From DASQVO01 sp035640715 (GTDB lineage Bacteria > Actinomycetota > Actinomycetes > Streptosporangiales > Streptosporangiaceae), in assembly GCA_035640715.1 (NCBI GenBank), contig DASQVO010000576.1:1-29093 (forward strand): DNA of 29,093 bases. Direction: 5' to 3'. A program made the translations under genes and the position numbers. Position 1 is the first letter of the stretch; every line of letters begins with the position of its first letter. Shown here piece after piece: positions 6,973 to 15,711 of the stretch. The notes under the pieces were generated by a model that was given only the letters and a program-made list of their open reading frames with translations, did no database searches and was not told the origin of the DNA.

Positions 6973-8462
6973 AGTGACGAGGACCCGTACCGGTCGAGGT
7001 CAGCGAAAGTTCTCCGTACGCCGTGCTCAAGCAGGGATGCCAGGACAGAGCTGTATACGCTGGTGAAACGGGTGTCGTCGGCCAATTCACCGAAGATCGC
7101 GCGGTTGTCCTCCACGAAAGCGGCTGGGCGGTCGCGCTGCCGGCGGGCCGCTGCTTGAAGCTGGAACGCGATGGCGTCGTGGATCTCGTGTGGCTCGCCG
7201 TTCTCGTCGGTACCTTCTGCGTAGCGCGCCCAGCTGGCCACGACGGCGGCCGACCGCGTGAAGGGACGGCCGGAGGCGAGCTGTTGCCTGATGACGGGAA
7301 GGAGGAACTTGGGAATGAGGTCAGACGTGCCGGAGCATAGCCGGGCAAGGGTATCGCGGACTTCGGGATTGGAGAACCGTTCAATGAGCTGGCTCGCGTA
7401 CTCATAAAGATCGATCCCGGGAACAGGCCGTAGGGTCGGGATAGCTTCCTGTGTCATATAGTCCAGCAGGAATTGCGCGAACAACGGGTCGGATGTGACC
7501 TCGTGCACGAACCGGTAGCCGACGAGGTAGCCCGGGTAGCACAGGGCCTGATGGCTGGCGTTGAGCAGCCGCAGCTTCATCAGCTCGTAGGGCTCCACGT
7601 CGGAAACGATCTGCACGCCGACGTCTTCGAGCGGAGGCCGCCCGTCGCTGAAGTCCTCTTCAAGCACCCATTGGGTGAATGGTTCGCATAGCACAGGCCA
7701 CTGATCGTCGATACCGAACCGGCGGCTGACTTCGGCGCGATCTCCTTCGGCCGTCCGGGGTGTGATGCGGTCGACCATGCAGTTGGGGAACCGGACGTTG
7801 CTGGTTATCCAGTCGGCTAGCCCGGGATCGCGAAGGCGGGCGAAAGCCGTGAACGCCCGCTGGCTCACATGGCCGTTGCCCTGGATGTTGTCGCAGGACA
7901 GGATGGTGAAGGCAGGAATTCCCCGCTCACGGCGGCGGGCTAGCGCTTCGGTCACTATCCCGAAGACGGTGCGTGGTGTGGCTCCAGGACGCAGGTCAGC
8001 GGCGACTGGCGCATTGGAAGAATTGAATTCACCGGTGACTGCGTCGAGGTTGTATCCGCCTTCGGTGATGGTGAGCGACACGATCCGGGTGGTCGGCGCG
8101 GCCATCTTCTCGATTGCTGCCTCGGGAGCGCCGGCTGCGAATATGTACTCGATGATCGATCCGATTACCCGGGCATCCCAGGTCCCGTTGCTGTGCCGGG
8201 TGACCAGTGTGTAGAGGCCATCCTGGGCAGCCATTACATCGCGCATCCTGGCATCAGGTGGCTGCAGGCCGACACCGCAGATACCCCAGTCCATCGCCGC
8301 GCCGCGATTCAGCAGCGCATCGATGTACATCGCCTGGTGCGAGCGGTGAAAATTGCCGACACCGATGTGCACGATTCCAGCCGTAACGCGGCGGCGATCG
8401 TAGCGAGGAAGGGACACCCTGGTGTTCAGCCGCGCTAGCGCTTGCTCGCTCAAGATGGTCAT
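6969..8462 (-). CDS. Mannitol 2-dehydrogenase-type polyol dehydrogenase
   Basis: The 497-residue enzyme belongs to the long-chain mannitol dehydrogenase family, which oxidises mannitol, arabinitol or related polyols to the 2-ketose with NAD. It has the N-terminal Rossmann glycine motif IVHIGVGNFHRSH (~29-41), the SCDNIQGNG strand, and the catalytic Lys296-x4-Asn301-x2-His304 signature in MKLRLLNASH, with full family length. ATG 8462 is preceded by GGGAAGGA at good spacing. It lies 43 bases after the xylulokinase gene and overlaps otsB by four bases. With a xylulokinase in the same operon the substrate is more likely D-arabinitol (giving D-xylulose) than mannitol; this is inference from context. 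Confidence 0.93.
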   Translation of the reverse strand: MTILSEQALARLNTRVSLPRYDRRRVTAGIVHIGVGNFHRSHQAMYIDALLNRGAAMDWGICGVGLQPPDARMRDVMAAQDGLYTLVTRHSNGTWDARVIGSIIEYIFAAGAPEAAIEKMAAPTTRIVSLTITEGGYNLDAVTGEFNSSNAPVAADLRPGATPRTVFGIVTEALARRRERGIPAFTILSCDNIQGNGHVSQRAFTAFARLRDPGLADWITSNVRFPNCMVDRITPRTAEGDRAEVSRRFGIDDQWPVLCEPFTQWVLEEDFSDGRPPLEDVGVQIVSDVEPYELMKLRLLNASHQALCYPGYLVGYRFVHEVTSDPLFAQFLLDYMTQEAIPTLRPVPGIDLYEYASQLIERFSNPEVRDTLARLCSGTSDLIPKFLLPVIRQQLASGRPFTRSAAVVASWARYAEGTDENGEPHEIHDAIAFQLQAAARRQRDRPAAFVEDNRAIFGELADDTRFTSVYSSVLASLLEHGVRRTFADLDRYGSSSL

Positions 8463-8505
8463 GCTGTCCTTCCCTGCCAGTCTGACTGCCTGCCCATGCG
8501 CCCAC

Positions 8506-10026
8506 TCAGCGATTATTCGGAGTCGCTTCCTTCAGTGCTGAGACGATCTGCCGGAACCTTGCATGGCGTTCCGCGTGGAAGGCAGCCATCGCCGGGTCCG
8601 GTTCGGCCACAAGGCGGGCTGGCGGCGCTAGCGGTCCCTGGATATCGCCAAAACTGAGCAGGCCGGCGGCCGTGGCCCCCAAGAGCGCAGCGCCCCGGCC
8701 GGACGCCGCGGGCACGTCCACGGCGTCCAGCGGTGACCCCAGCACGTCCGCGAGCAACTGTCGCCAGCCAGTGGCCAAGGTGCCCCCGCCAGCCAGGCGG
8801 AGACGCGGCGGCCGGTGATCCCCGAGCAGCGCGTCCAGAGCGTCGCGGATCGCAAATGCGGCCCCTTCGAGCGCTGCCCGCAAAAGCGATCGCCGGTCAT
8901 CCGCGAGCGACAACCCGGTCCAGGAACCGCGCAGCGCCGGATCGGAGTACGGTGTCCGTTCCCCCGACAGGTGCGGGACGAAGATCGGATCGTCACCCTT
9001 GGCCGGATGATCGGCACTCGCGTACAGCTCCGCCCAGGTGGCGTTCATGATCTCCCGTACCCAGTTGAGGCTGAGCCCTGCGCTGATGGTGGCGCCCATG
9101 TGGTACCAGCCGTCCGGAGTCGCTGACCGGTAGAGGTTGATCCCGGCGTCTGCCCGGCTGATCGGTGCGGTGACAGGCCGGATGACTTGCGCGCCGGTGC
9201 CCACGGTCAGCTGGACGTCGCCGCTGCTGACGATCCCGCTGCCGAGTGCCGCAGCGGCCGTGTCGGCGGCCCCGGCCGCGACGGGGATGCCTGCGGGCAG
9301 CCCCAGCTCGGTCCCGGCCCCGGAAGTAAGGCTGCCAGCGAGTGCCCCTGATGAGGGCAGGAGCGGCGCGAGCAAGCTGGCGTGGAGACCCAGCGCGCTC
9401 ACGACCTCGAGGTCCCAGCGGTCGCCCGTCACGTCGTAGAGCAGGCTGGCTGAAGCATCACTAGGCTCGGCATGGACCTCACCGGTGAGGCGGGCCCGAA
9501 TCCAGTCTTTGGGCTGCAACGCCCAGCGAGCATCCCGGTACGTGCGCGGTTCGTTGTCAGCGATCCACTTGAGCAGCGGCCCGGTCATGCCAGGTGCCAG
9601 CGGGTTGGCGAGCCTTTCCAGCGCACGCGGACCAAGGAGCTGGTACGCGCGGAGGGAGGCGGTTGCGCGGCTGTCGGCCCAGAGCAGGGCCGGACGAAGC
9701 GCGCCGCCATCCCGGGACGCCATGACCAGGCCGTGCATCTGCCCTGACAGCCCGATCGCTGACGGCCGTGCGCCAGCCGCCTGGACGGCCTGGCGTACGC
9801 ACACGGTCACCGCGCCCCACCAGTCCGCCGGCTCGCTCTCGGCATAGCCGGCCTGCGTCGAGGTCACGGCGTAATCGGCTGAGGCCTGAGACAGGACCGC
9901 GCCGCCCGTGCCGATCATCACTGCCTTAGCCGAGCTGGTGCCAAGGTCGATGCCCAGGGTGCAGACCGTGCCGGTCGTATCTGGGCGCCCAGCGGCCTTC
10001 GCCGGGCGGCGAGGAGCATCGTTCAC
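8506..10026 (-). CDS. xylB: Xylulokinase (FGGY family)
   Basis: The 506-residue sugar kinase phosphorylates D-xylulose to xylulose 5-phosphate for the pentose phosphate pathway. The FGGY marks are present: phosphate-binding GIDLGTSSAKAV (~25-36), SGQMHGLV typical of xylulokinases, LLWADSRA, LQPKDWIRARLTGE, AGAADTAAAALG with the catalytic Asp, VGTGAQV, and the C-terminal LAGGGTLATGWRQLLADVLG ATP-site region. GTG 10026 is the only sensible start and lacks a clear ribosome site. It lies three bases after the TAG of the truncated alcohol dehydrogenase, so translation probably once depended on coupling to that gene. With that gene broken, expression may be reduced. Confidence 0.93.
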   Translation of the reverse strand: MNDAPRRPAKAAGRPDTTGTVCTLGIDLGTSSAKAVMIGTGGAVLSQASADYAVTSTQAGYAESEPADWWGAVTVCVRQAVQAAGARPSAIGLSGQMHGLVMASRDGGALRPALLWADSRATASLRAYQLLGPRALERLANPLAPGMTGPLLKWIADNEPRTYRDARWALQPKDWIRARLTGEVHAEPSDASASLLYDVTGDRWDLEVVSALGLHASLLAPLLPSSGALAGSLTSGAGTELGLPAGIPVAAGAADTAAAALGSGIVSSGDVQLTVGTGAQVIRPVTAPISRADAGINLYRSATPDGWYHMGATISAGLSLNWVREIMNATWAELYASADHPAKGDDPIFVPHLSGERTPYSDPALRGSWTGLSLADDRRSLLRAALEGAAFAIRDALDALLGDHRPPRLRLAGGGTLATGWRQLLADVLGSPLDAVDVPAASGRGAALLGATAAGLLSFGDIQGPLAPPARLVAEPDPAMAAFHAERHARFRQIVSALKEATPNNR

Positions 10027-10029
10027 TTG

Positions 10030-10254
10030 CTAGCACTCGATGATGATCTTGTGGACCGTCCGGTCGTTTTGCAGCGCGTCAAGGGCATCGGCGTACTGGT
10101 CGAGCTTGAAACGGTACGTGATGAGGCCTTCAGTGCCCGCCCGGCCGCTCCGCAGTGCGGCGATCGCTGCCGGGAACGAATCGATCTCCGCGAAGGACCC
10201 TTTGATAGTGATCTCGCGGCGGAATACATCGTACGGGCTGACCCGTACGATGTC
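10030..10254 (-). pseudogene. Zinc-type alcohol/polyol dehydrogenase, C-terminal stub
   Basis: Read leftwards from 10254 the DNA encodes ~74 residues typical of the end of a zinc-dependent medium-chain dehydrogenase: VSPYDVFRREITIKGSFAE, SFPAAIAALRSGR, GLITYRFKLDQYADALDAL and VHKIIIEC, then TAG. These are the last Rossmann strand and the C-terminal helices; the catalytic zinc site and the GxGxxG motif are gone. An in-frame TAA (10257-10255) lies directly before the fragment, and a perfect palindrome sits at the breakpoint. The stop is three bases from the xylB start, so this was the preceding operon gene, probably an arabinitol or sorbitol dehydrogenase. It has no start codon of its own. Confidence 0.8.
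10227..10252. repeat. Perfect 11-base palindrome at the dehydrogenase breakpoint
   Basis: CATCGTACGGG (10227-10237) and CCCGTACGATG (10242-10252) are perfectly complementary around CTGA. The right edge lies two bases from where recognisable dehydrogenase sequence stops. It would form a very stable hairpin or cruciform. Confidence 0.85.
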
Positions 10255-10365
10255 TTAAGCCGGCCCGCGCGGACTATCCTTGCCGCCGACTAGCCGGGCT
10301 CCGCAGACGTCTGCGCTCAATTCGCGGAAAGCGGCCGCCAGGTGGAGCAGGAAATCCTCGGATGA
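10255..10365 (-). other. Unrecognised 36-codon open frame, possible gene tail
   Basis: In the same minus-strand frame as the dehydrogenase stub, codons are open from a TGA at 10368-10366 to the TAA at 10255. The peptide includes DFLLHLAAAFRELSADVCG and GARLVGGKDS, which reads like real protein but matches no family I recognise. It may be the tail of the gene that was joined to the dehydrogenase by the deletion. Confidence 0.3.
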
Positions 10366-10425
10366 TCATCATCCAGCACGCCACCCGGCCGGCTCCCGGC
10401 TCGCCATCGCAACAGGGTGGACGTC

Positions 10426-10456
10426 CTGCGGGGCTCCCGGACAGGGAGCCCCGCAG
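10426..10456 (-). terminator. Terminator of the BNR-repeat protein gene
   Basis: CTGCGGGGCTCCC (10426-10438) pairs perfectly over 13 bases with GGGAGCCCCGCAG (10444-10456), with a five-base loop, 14 bases beyond the stop codon at 10470. Confidence 0.85.
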
Positions 10457-10469
10457 TGATTGCCTTCCG

Positions 10470-12221
10470 TCAGGGTGTTGGGTCGGAGACCGCGGCGCCG
10501 TAGATGTCGGAGTTGCCGAATGTGGCGGGGCAGTCGGCCTGCGGGGCGGGTTTGGGGACTGTTGTGCCCGTGCGAAGTGACATCCGCCATGCATCCAGCG
10601 CTGGGCAGTCCGCTCCGTTGCGGACGTCGTTCCAGACCCCGACCGCGCCGGTGCGGGTAGCGGCCGTGTACACGTAGTCGCCGAGGAACTCCGCCGTAAG
10701 GTCGTTCTGGGACGATGCGCGCGGGTCGCCGACGGCGCCCCGGGCCAGTGTGCCGAACGCGCCGATCTGCCCGCCGGTCACGTCCGCGTGCAGGATCGCG
10801 CCAACCAGGCCCCGCGGGGATGTCGTGTCCGTGCGGTACGGGGTCGTGAATGCGTTGTAGGTGATGTACACATCGGTGCCGTTCGGCGAGATGGCGGGTG
10901 CGGTGTAGTAGGGCCGGTCTCCGCTCTGCAGCGGCACGGCAGCCGGCCTGGTGAACGATGCCCCGCCGTCAGTCGAGGTCATCAGCAGAAGTTTCTCGTG
11001 ATTGAGTCCTTGCGCTCCGTCTGCCCAGGTCAGCACGATCTGGTTGGTTGCGTCGGTTCCGGTGGGCGCGCCGTTGGCGATGTCCACGCTCGGCCCGTCG
11101 GCCAGGTCGTTGCGCGCGCCCGCGATGCCGTCCATCACCGGCCGGCCGGTGACCGGGTCGACAACCCCGGGGTCGACGGCGGCCGCGAGGAGCGCAGGGC
11201 CGGTGAAATGCGCGCCGCCGTCGGCCGACTTGTACATCATCTCGTAGGACACCCCGCCCCTGGTGCCCACGCCGAACACGTACAGGTTGCCGTGGCTGTC
11301 GGTGCGGACGGTGCAGCCGTCGGGCTGGCTGTTGATGCCGTTATCGGTCGCCGGGCCTACCTGCTTCTGCGTCCAGGTGCTGCCGCCGTCGGTGGACCGC
11401 GCGACCATGAGCGGGGTCGGGAGAGCCTGGCCATGGCTGTTGCTGCCGAAGCTCGCCCAGCAGACGTAGACGCTGCCGAAGAAGGGGCTGCTCTGCGCGT
11501 TGTCCGCCCAGATCTGGGACTTGTCGGAGAACGTCGTCGAATTCTGCCTGGAGATCACCACCGGGTTCATCCAGGCCGACGCGTCGCCTGCGGCGGCCGC
11601 GCGCGGGTTGTCCGTGCGTGAAATAGCGATTCCCTCGAAGCCCTTGAAGGTCTCGTCGCGCTTGGTGGTGGCGAAGTTCGATGTCAGGTTCGAGTAATAC
11701 AGCCGTGAGCCATTCGCCCACGAGAACGTGCCGTTCGCGCCAGGGCGCGGCCCGAATGCGACACCCGGATCCCCGTCGGAGACCAGGCCGTTCTCGTAGT
11801 AATGGGGCAGCGTGCCAATCGGCCCAACGTGCGGCGTGCACGCAGCGGGGCCAAGGCAGTCCCGCGCGCTCCATCCTGTGTACGTCGGCTGTGTCCATGA
11901 GTGGCCGCCGTTGAGTGAGAAATACACCCCGGAGACGCCGACTCCGTGCGTGAACGGGCATGTTGTCGGATCGCCCGCGTTGCATGCCTCCATGTCGATG
12001 TTGTCATTGGAACCGGCCACGACCAGCGATGGATCGTGCGCGTCGATCGCGACGGCCGGCTCGTTCTGCTTGTTCTGCGAAAACGGCGTTACGGGGCTGC
12101 CAGCCGTAACCAGCGTGCCCGTGGCCGGGCTGGCCGGGGCCTGCATGGCCATGGCCGTGCCAGCTCCCGCCAGTACCATGAACAACGCCGCCGCAGCCGC
12201 GGCGAATCTCGGTGTTCGCAT
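10470..12221 (-). CDS. Secreted BNR/Asp-box repeat protein (sialidase-like)
   Basis: This 583-residue exported protein begins with a signal peptide (MRTPRF, hydrophobic core AAAAALFMVLAGAGTAMAM, cleavage near AMA). It then has the six-bladed beta-propeller character of sialidases and related exo-enzymes. Four Asp-box-like repeats can be read: SLNGGHSWT, STDGGSTWT, SADGGAHFT and STDGGASFT. The opening QNEPAVAIDAHDPSLVVAGSND resembles propeller proteins in which Asp boxes are structural; I cannot see the sialidase arginine triad with certainty, so enzyme activity is open. ATG 12221 was chosen for the signal peptide; a longer frame adds a non-signal sequence. The gene lies 132 bases after the amidase gene on the same strand and ends at a strong hairpin. 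Confidence 0.82.
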   Translation of the reverse strand: MRTPRFAAAAAALFMVLAGAGTAMAMQAPASPATGTLVTAGSPVTPFSQNKQNEPAVAIDAHDPSLVVAGSNDNIDMEACNAGDPTTCPFTHGVGVSGVYFSLNGGHSWTQPTYTGWSARDCLGPAACTPHVGPIGTLPHYYENGLVSDGDPGVAFGPRPGANGTFSWANGSRLYYSNLTSNFATTKRDETFKGFEGIAISRTDNPRAAAAGDASAWMNPVVISRQNSTTFSDKSQIWADNAQSSPFFGSVYVCWASFGSNSHGQALPTPLMVARSTDGGSTWTQKQVGPATDNGINSQPDGCTVRTDSHGNLYVFGVGTRGGVSYEMMYKSADGGAHFTGPALLAAAVDPGVVDPVTGRPVMDGIAGARNDLADGPSVDIANGAPTGTDATNQIVLTWADGAQGLNHEKLLLMTSTDGGASFTRPAAVPLQSGDRPYYTAPAISPNGTDVYITYNAFTTPYRTDTTSPRGLVGAILHADVTGGQIGAFGTLARGAVGDPRASSQNDLTAEFLGDYVYTAATRTGAVGVWNDVRNGADCPALDAWRMSLRTGTTVPKPAPQADCPATFGNSDIYGAAVSDPTP

Positions 12222-12353
12222 CTGCCCATCCCTGTCGTGAAAGGGCCAGGCGAGCTCTCGCGCCCCGCCCTGCCGCACTTTTTCCCACACCGGTAACCAA
12301 GCATGGACCTGTTGGCGAACCACGGCAAGAGCACAGCCATGATCGCCGGATTC

Positions 12354-13958
12354 TCACTGGAACAGCGAGGGATTGAGCGCTGATGGCGGCTGGCGCAGCA
12401 GGCTCGCCTGCTCGTAGGCATAGCCATAGCTGACCAGTGTGGGTTCGCTCCACGCCTGGCCCAGGAAGGTTATGTTGAACGGCCGGCGGTTGCTCGCCTG
12501 ATAGCCGGCCGGGATCGTGATGGACGGGTACCCTGCCTTGGCGCCGATGCCGGCGCTGCCGCTATTGGCCCATAGCAGCGCAGTGAGATTATTCTGCGAC
12601 ATCAGCGCGTCGATCCGGCTCTTGCTGTCGGCCAGGTCTTGCGCGCGGTCCGCCAGGTACTTGACCGTGTCCGCGCTGCCGCGGCTGAGATCTATCGCTT
12701 GCGAGGCGATGGCATGCACCTGACCGAACTTCAGCGCCACTTCGGCGTGGGCGTTGTTGTAGGCGACGATGTCGGCCAGCGTCTTCATGGGCGCGTTGGC
12801 CGGCAGTCGCGATAGGTAAATGTTCAGGTCACGCTTGAATTCATAGGTCAGTACGGTTGATCCGCCGGGGATGCTGCTGCTGGTGTCCAGGGTCACCGGG
12901 ACCAGAATCGCGCCCTGAGCCTGGAGGACGGCGATTGCGGCATTCCATAGGGTGAGGTTGTCGGTGCCAGCGGCGGGGATCTGGCTCGCCACCACGCCGA
13001 TCCGCGCCCCCTGGAGGGCGTCTGCCTTTAGGTCCGTCGTGAAGTCGTGGTTAACCAGGGGATTCTTAGCAGTGGCCGGGTCCAGCGGGTCGGTCCCAGT
13101 GAGCACCGTCAGCAGGGCGGCCGCGTCGGCGACGGTCTTGACGATCGGGCCGGCGGTGTCCTGGCTGGCCGCGATTGGCACGATACCCGTCCGGCTGACC
13201 AACCCTACCGTGGGCTTGATGCCCACGTCGGAATTCGCCGAGGACGGGCTGAGGATCGAACCAGAGGTTTCGGTGCCCACGGTGAGCGGCGCCAGTCCGG
13301 CCGCCGCGGCAACGGCAGGTCCAGCGCTGGAGCCACTTGGTGTCTGCGAAGCATCATAGGGATTAAGGACCTGGCCGCCGAGGGAGCTGTAACCACCGGG
13401 CATGCCGGTGGTCAGGTAGTTGGCAAACTCGGTGAGGTTGGCCTTGCCCAGGATGACGGCGCCGGCCTTGCGCAGCTGGGCGGCCAGTGGGGCGTCGGAG
13501 GACGGATACGAATGCGCCAGCGCCACCGATCCGGCGGTGGTCGGCATTCCCTGCACGTCGATGTTGTCTTTGAGCAGCACCGGGATCCCCAGCAGCGGCC
13601 CATGCGGGGAATTCTTCCGGCGGATCACGTCAGCGGCGCGCGCCTCGTTGATGGCGTCCGGGTTGATCATGCGCACGGCGTCGAGCGCCGGTGGCTGCGC
13701 ATCGAGCGCGTGGATGCGCTCGAGGTACGCCTGGGTCAGCTGCTCACTGGTGATCCGCCCGCTGTCCAGCAGCGCGGCCAACTGCCCCACAGTTGCGGTC
13801 TCAAGGTCCAGGTCCGGTGGCAGCTTCATACCGGACCGCGCCGCTGCCGAGGCCGAGGCCGAGGGCCATCCCGTTACGGCTGCCGCGGTTCCCGCAGCAG
13901 CCGTGGCTGCTGTTCCCCGCAAGATCGCTCGTCTTGACACATTCTTTTGCTCACTCAC
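12354..13958 (-). CDS. Secreted amidase, amidase-signature family
   Basis: The 534-residue enzyme hydrolyses amide bonds. It has a twin-arginine signal (SRRAILRG at 8-15, followed by an Ala-rich segment to about residue 40), so it is probably folded before export by Tat. The amidase-signature triad is visible: Lys130 (VLLKDNI), cis-Ser210 (TPSGSSAGPA) and nucleophile Ser234 (TETSGSILSPS). The C-terminal SGSAGIGAKAGYPSITIPAGY and NITFLGQAWSEP blocks are typical of the exported Bacillus/Streptomyces-type subgroup. GTG 13958 is preceded by GGGAG. The subgroup's natural substrate is uncertain. The downstream gene is another exported protein, so the pair may work on the same external polymer. Confidence 0.93.
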   Translation of the reverse strand: MSEQKNVSRRAILRGTAATAAAGTAAAVTGWPSASASAAARSGMKLPPDLDLETATVGQLAALLDSGRITSEQLTQAYLERIHALDAQPPALDAVRMINPDAINEARAADVIRRKNSPHGPLLGIPVLLKDNIDVQGMPTTAGSVALAHSYPSSDAPLAAQLRKAGAVILGKANLTEFANYLTTGMPGGYSSLGGQVLNPYDASQTPSGSSAGPAVAAAAGLAPLTVGTETSGSILSPSSANSDVGIKPTVGLVSRTGIVPIAASQDTAGPIVKTVADAAALLTVLTGTDPLDPATAKNPLVNHDFTTDLKADALQGARIGVVASQIPAAGTDNLTLWNAAIAVLQAQGAILVPVTLDTSSSIPGGSTVLTYEFKRDLNIYLSRLPANAPMKTLADIVAYNNAHAEVALKFGQVHAIASQAIDLSRGSADTVKYLADRAQDLADSKSRIDALMSQNNLTALLWANSGSAGIGAKAGYPSITIPAGYQASNRRPFNITFLGQAWSEPTLVSYGYAYEQASLLRQPPSALNPSLFQ

Positions 13959-14292
13959 CGATGTACTCCCGGGTCAGCGGTCATCCTTGGGTCAGCCACG
14001 GGGCGGCTGCTACTGCTCGCCGCAATCTGCTCACGGGAACCATCGCGATGTAGCCGACCTGGCGGGGACAACTATGTTCAAAATTGTGTTTCCGGTGATC
14101 ACCTGTGAAGTGACTGTCGTGTTACACCGCAACCGATCGCCATGGCACGGAAGCTAACAGAGCACCGGCCAACACGAGGGGAGAGGGCCGGAGCGCGTTG
14201 GAGCCGGTCGATGGACCACAGCCTTCGAGCCGGGGATGCCGTTCACGTGAAATAGGCGCGACATGAGCGATTGGTTCGTGAAGACTGCGATC
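13959..14292. other. Divergent intergenic region, amidase / RNA-repair operon
   Basis: No gene is seen here. It must hold the amidase promoter leftwards and the hen1 promoter rightwards. Two perfect short palindromes stand out: GGTGATCACC (14094-14103) and GTGTTACAC (14119-14127), both in the AT-richer middle and plausible as regulator sites. I see no clear -35/-10 pair. Confidence 0.4.
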
Positions 14293-15711
14293 GTGCTCCT
14301 GACGATTTCGACGACCCACGAACCGGCCAGTGACCTCGGCTTCTTGCTGCATAAGCATCCGGGCCGGGTTCAGTCGTTCGACGAGTCGGTAGGCCGGGCA
14401 CACGTCTTTTACCCGGAAGTGAGCGAGACCCGCTGCACAGCGGTGCTGCTGCTCGAAGTGGATCCGATCGGTCTCGTGCGGGGGCGGAAGGGCCCGTCTG
14501 GTGATGGGTTCGCTCTCGGGCAGTACGTCAATGATCGCCCGTATGCCGCCTCCAGCATGCTTGCGATGGCACTCAAGGATGTGTTCCGGACCGCGCTTAC
14601 GGGCCGCTGCAATGCCCGCCCGGAGCTGGCCGCCTCGCCGATCCCATTGGACGTTCACGTTCCCGCGATCCCGTGCCGCGGGGGAGCCGACCTGCTGGGC
14701 CGCCTGTTCGGGCCTCTCGGGTGGCATGTCGAGGCATCCGCCAGCCGGCTAGATCCTGCCGTTCCCGAGTGGGGAGACTCGCCCTACCTTGACGTCCGGC
14801 TGACCGGTGACATCCGGCTCGCCGACGCGCTCAACCACCTGTACGTCCTGCTGCCCGTCCTGGACGACGCGAAGCACTACTGGGTGAGCAGCGACGAGGT
14901 CGACAAGTTGATACGTGCCGGCGGCGGCTGGCTGGCGACGCACCCGGAGAAGGCACTGATCACCCGCCGCTACCTGTCCCACAGGCGGGAACTGACGCAG
15001 TCGGCGATGGCCCGGCTGGCCGAGGCCGACGACACCGACGCGGACCAGCTCGACAACGCGGTGGACGGCGCCGTCGTCCTGGACGCCCCGGACCGGCTGG
15101 TCCCGCTGGCCGAGCAGCGCCGGGGCGCTGTTCTTGCCGCGGTTCGTGCGTGCGGCGCGCGCCTGGTGGGCGACTTCGGCTGCGGCGAAGGCGCGCTCGT
15201 CCGGGACCTGGCCGCAGATCACAGCATCGAGCGCATCGTGGCTGTGGACGTCTCGGCACGCGCCTTGGAGATCGCTGCTCGCAAGCTGCACCTGGACAAG
15301 ATGACCGGGCAGCAGCGGGACCGGGTCCAGATTTTCCAGTCCGCGCTCACCTACCGCGACGACCGGCTGTCCGGCCTGGACGCCGCGGTCCTGATGGAGG
15401 TCATCGAGCACGTCGACCCGTCGCGCCTGGACGCTCTGGAGCGGACGGTGTTCGGCCACGCCGCGCCAGGTACCGTCATCGTCACGACCCCGAACGCCGA
15501 GTACAACGTACGTTTCGAAGCGCTGCCGGCGGGTGTGATGCGCCACCGGGATCACCGCTTCGAGTGGACTCGTGCCGAGTTCCGCTCCTGGGCCGGCAAT
15601 GCCGCCGCTGCCTACGCGTACACCGTGCGGTACCTCCCGGTCGGGGTGGACGATCCGGAGGTTGGGCCGCCGACGCAGATGGCCGTCTTCAGCAAGGTGG
15701 TGACCCCATGA
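14293..15711 (+). CDS. hen1: 3'-terminal RNA ribose 2'-O-methyltransferase Hen1
   Basis: The 472-residue enzyme places a 2'-O-methyl group on the 3'-terminal nucleotide of cleaved RNA before ligation, protecting the repaired junction from being cut again by the same ribotoxin. The N-terminal bacterial Hen1 domain that joins Pnkp is recognisable (LLTISTTHEP, DLGFLLHKHPGRVQ, QYVNDRPYAASS, LNHLYVLLPVLDDAKHYWV). The C-terminal methyltransferase has the SAM motif GDFGCGEGAL and the metal-binding set Glu369, Glu372, His373 (EVIEH) and His418 (MRHRDHRFEW). GTG 14293 matches family starts; the in-frame ATG 14263 would add ten residues. The stop overlaps the pnkp start (ATGA), which fits the known obligate complex. 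Confidence 0.95.
   Translation: MLLTISTTHEPASDLGFLLHKHPGRVQSFDESVGRAHVFYPEVSETRCTAVLLLEVDPIGLVRGRKGPSGDGFALGQYVNDRPYAASSMLAMALKDVFRTALTGRCNARPELAASPIPLDVHVPAIPCRGGADLLGRLFGPLGWHVEASASRLDPAVPEWGDSPYLDVRLTGDIRLADALNHLYVLLPVLDDAKHYWVSSDEVDKLIRAGGGWLATHPEKALITRRYLSHRRELTQSAMARLAEADDTDADQLDNAVDGAVVLDAPDRLVPLAEQRRGAVLAAVRACGARLVGDFGCGEGALVRDLAADHSIERIVAVDVSARALEIAARKLHLDKMTGQQRDRVQIFQSALTYRDDRLSGLDAAVLMEVIEHVDPSRLDALERTVFGHAAPGTVIVTTPNAEYNVRFEALPAGVMRHRDHRFEWTRAEFRSWAGNAAAAYAYTVRYLPVGVDDPEVGPPTQMAVFSKVVTP

Noticed and set aside
10788..11621. 277-codon plus-strand frame opposite the BNR-repeat gene
   Set aside because: It has no domain signal and lies within a gene with four Asp boxes on the other strand.
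15150..15707. N-terminal extension of the Pnkp frame over hen1
   Set aside because: The frame is only open by GC bias; the P-loop is at the normal position from ATG 15708 and hen1 occupies this DNA.
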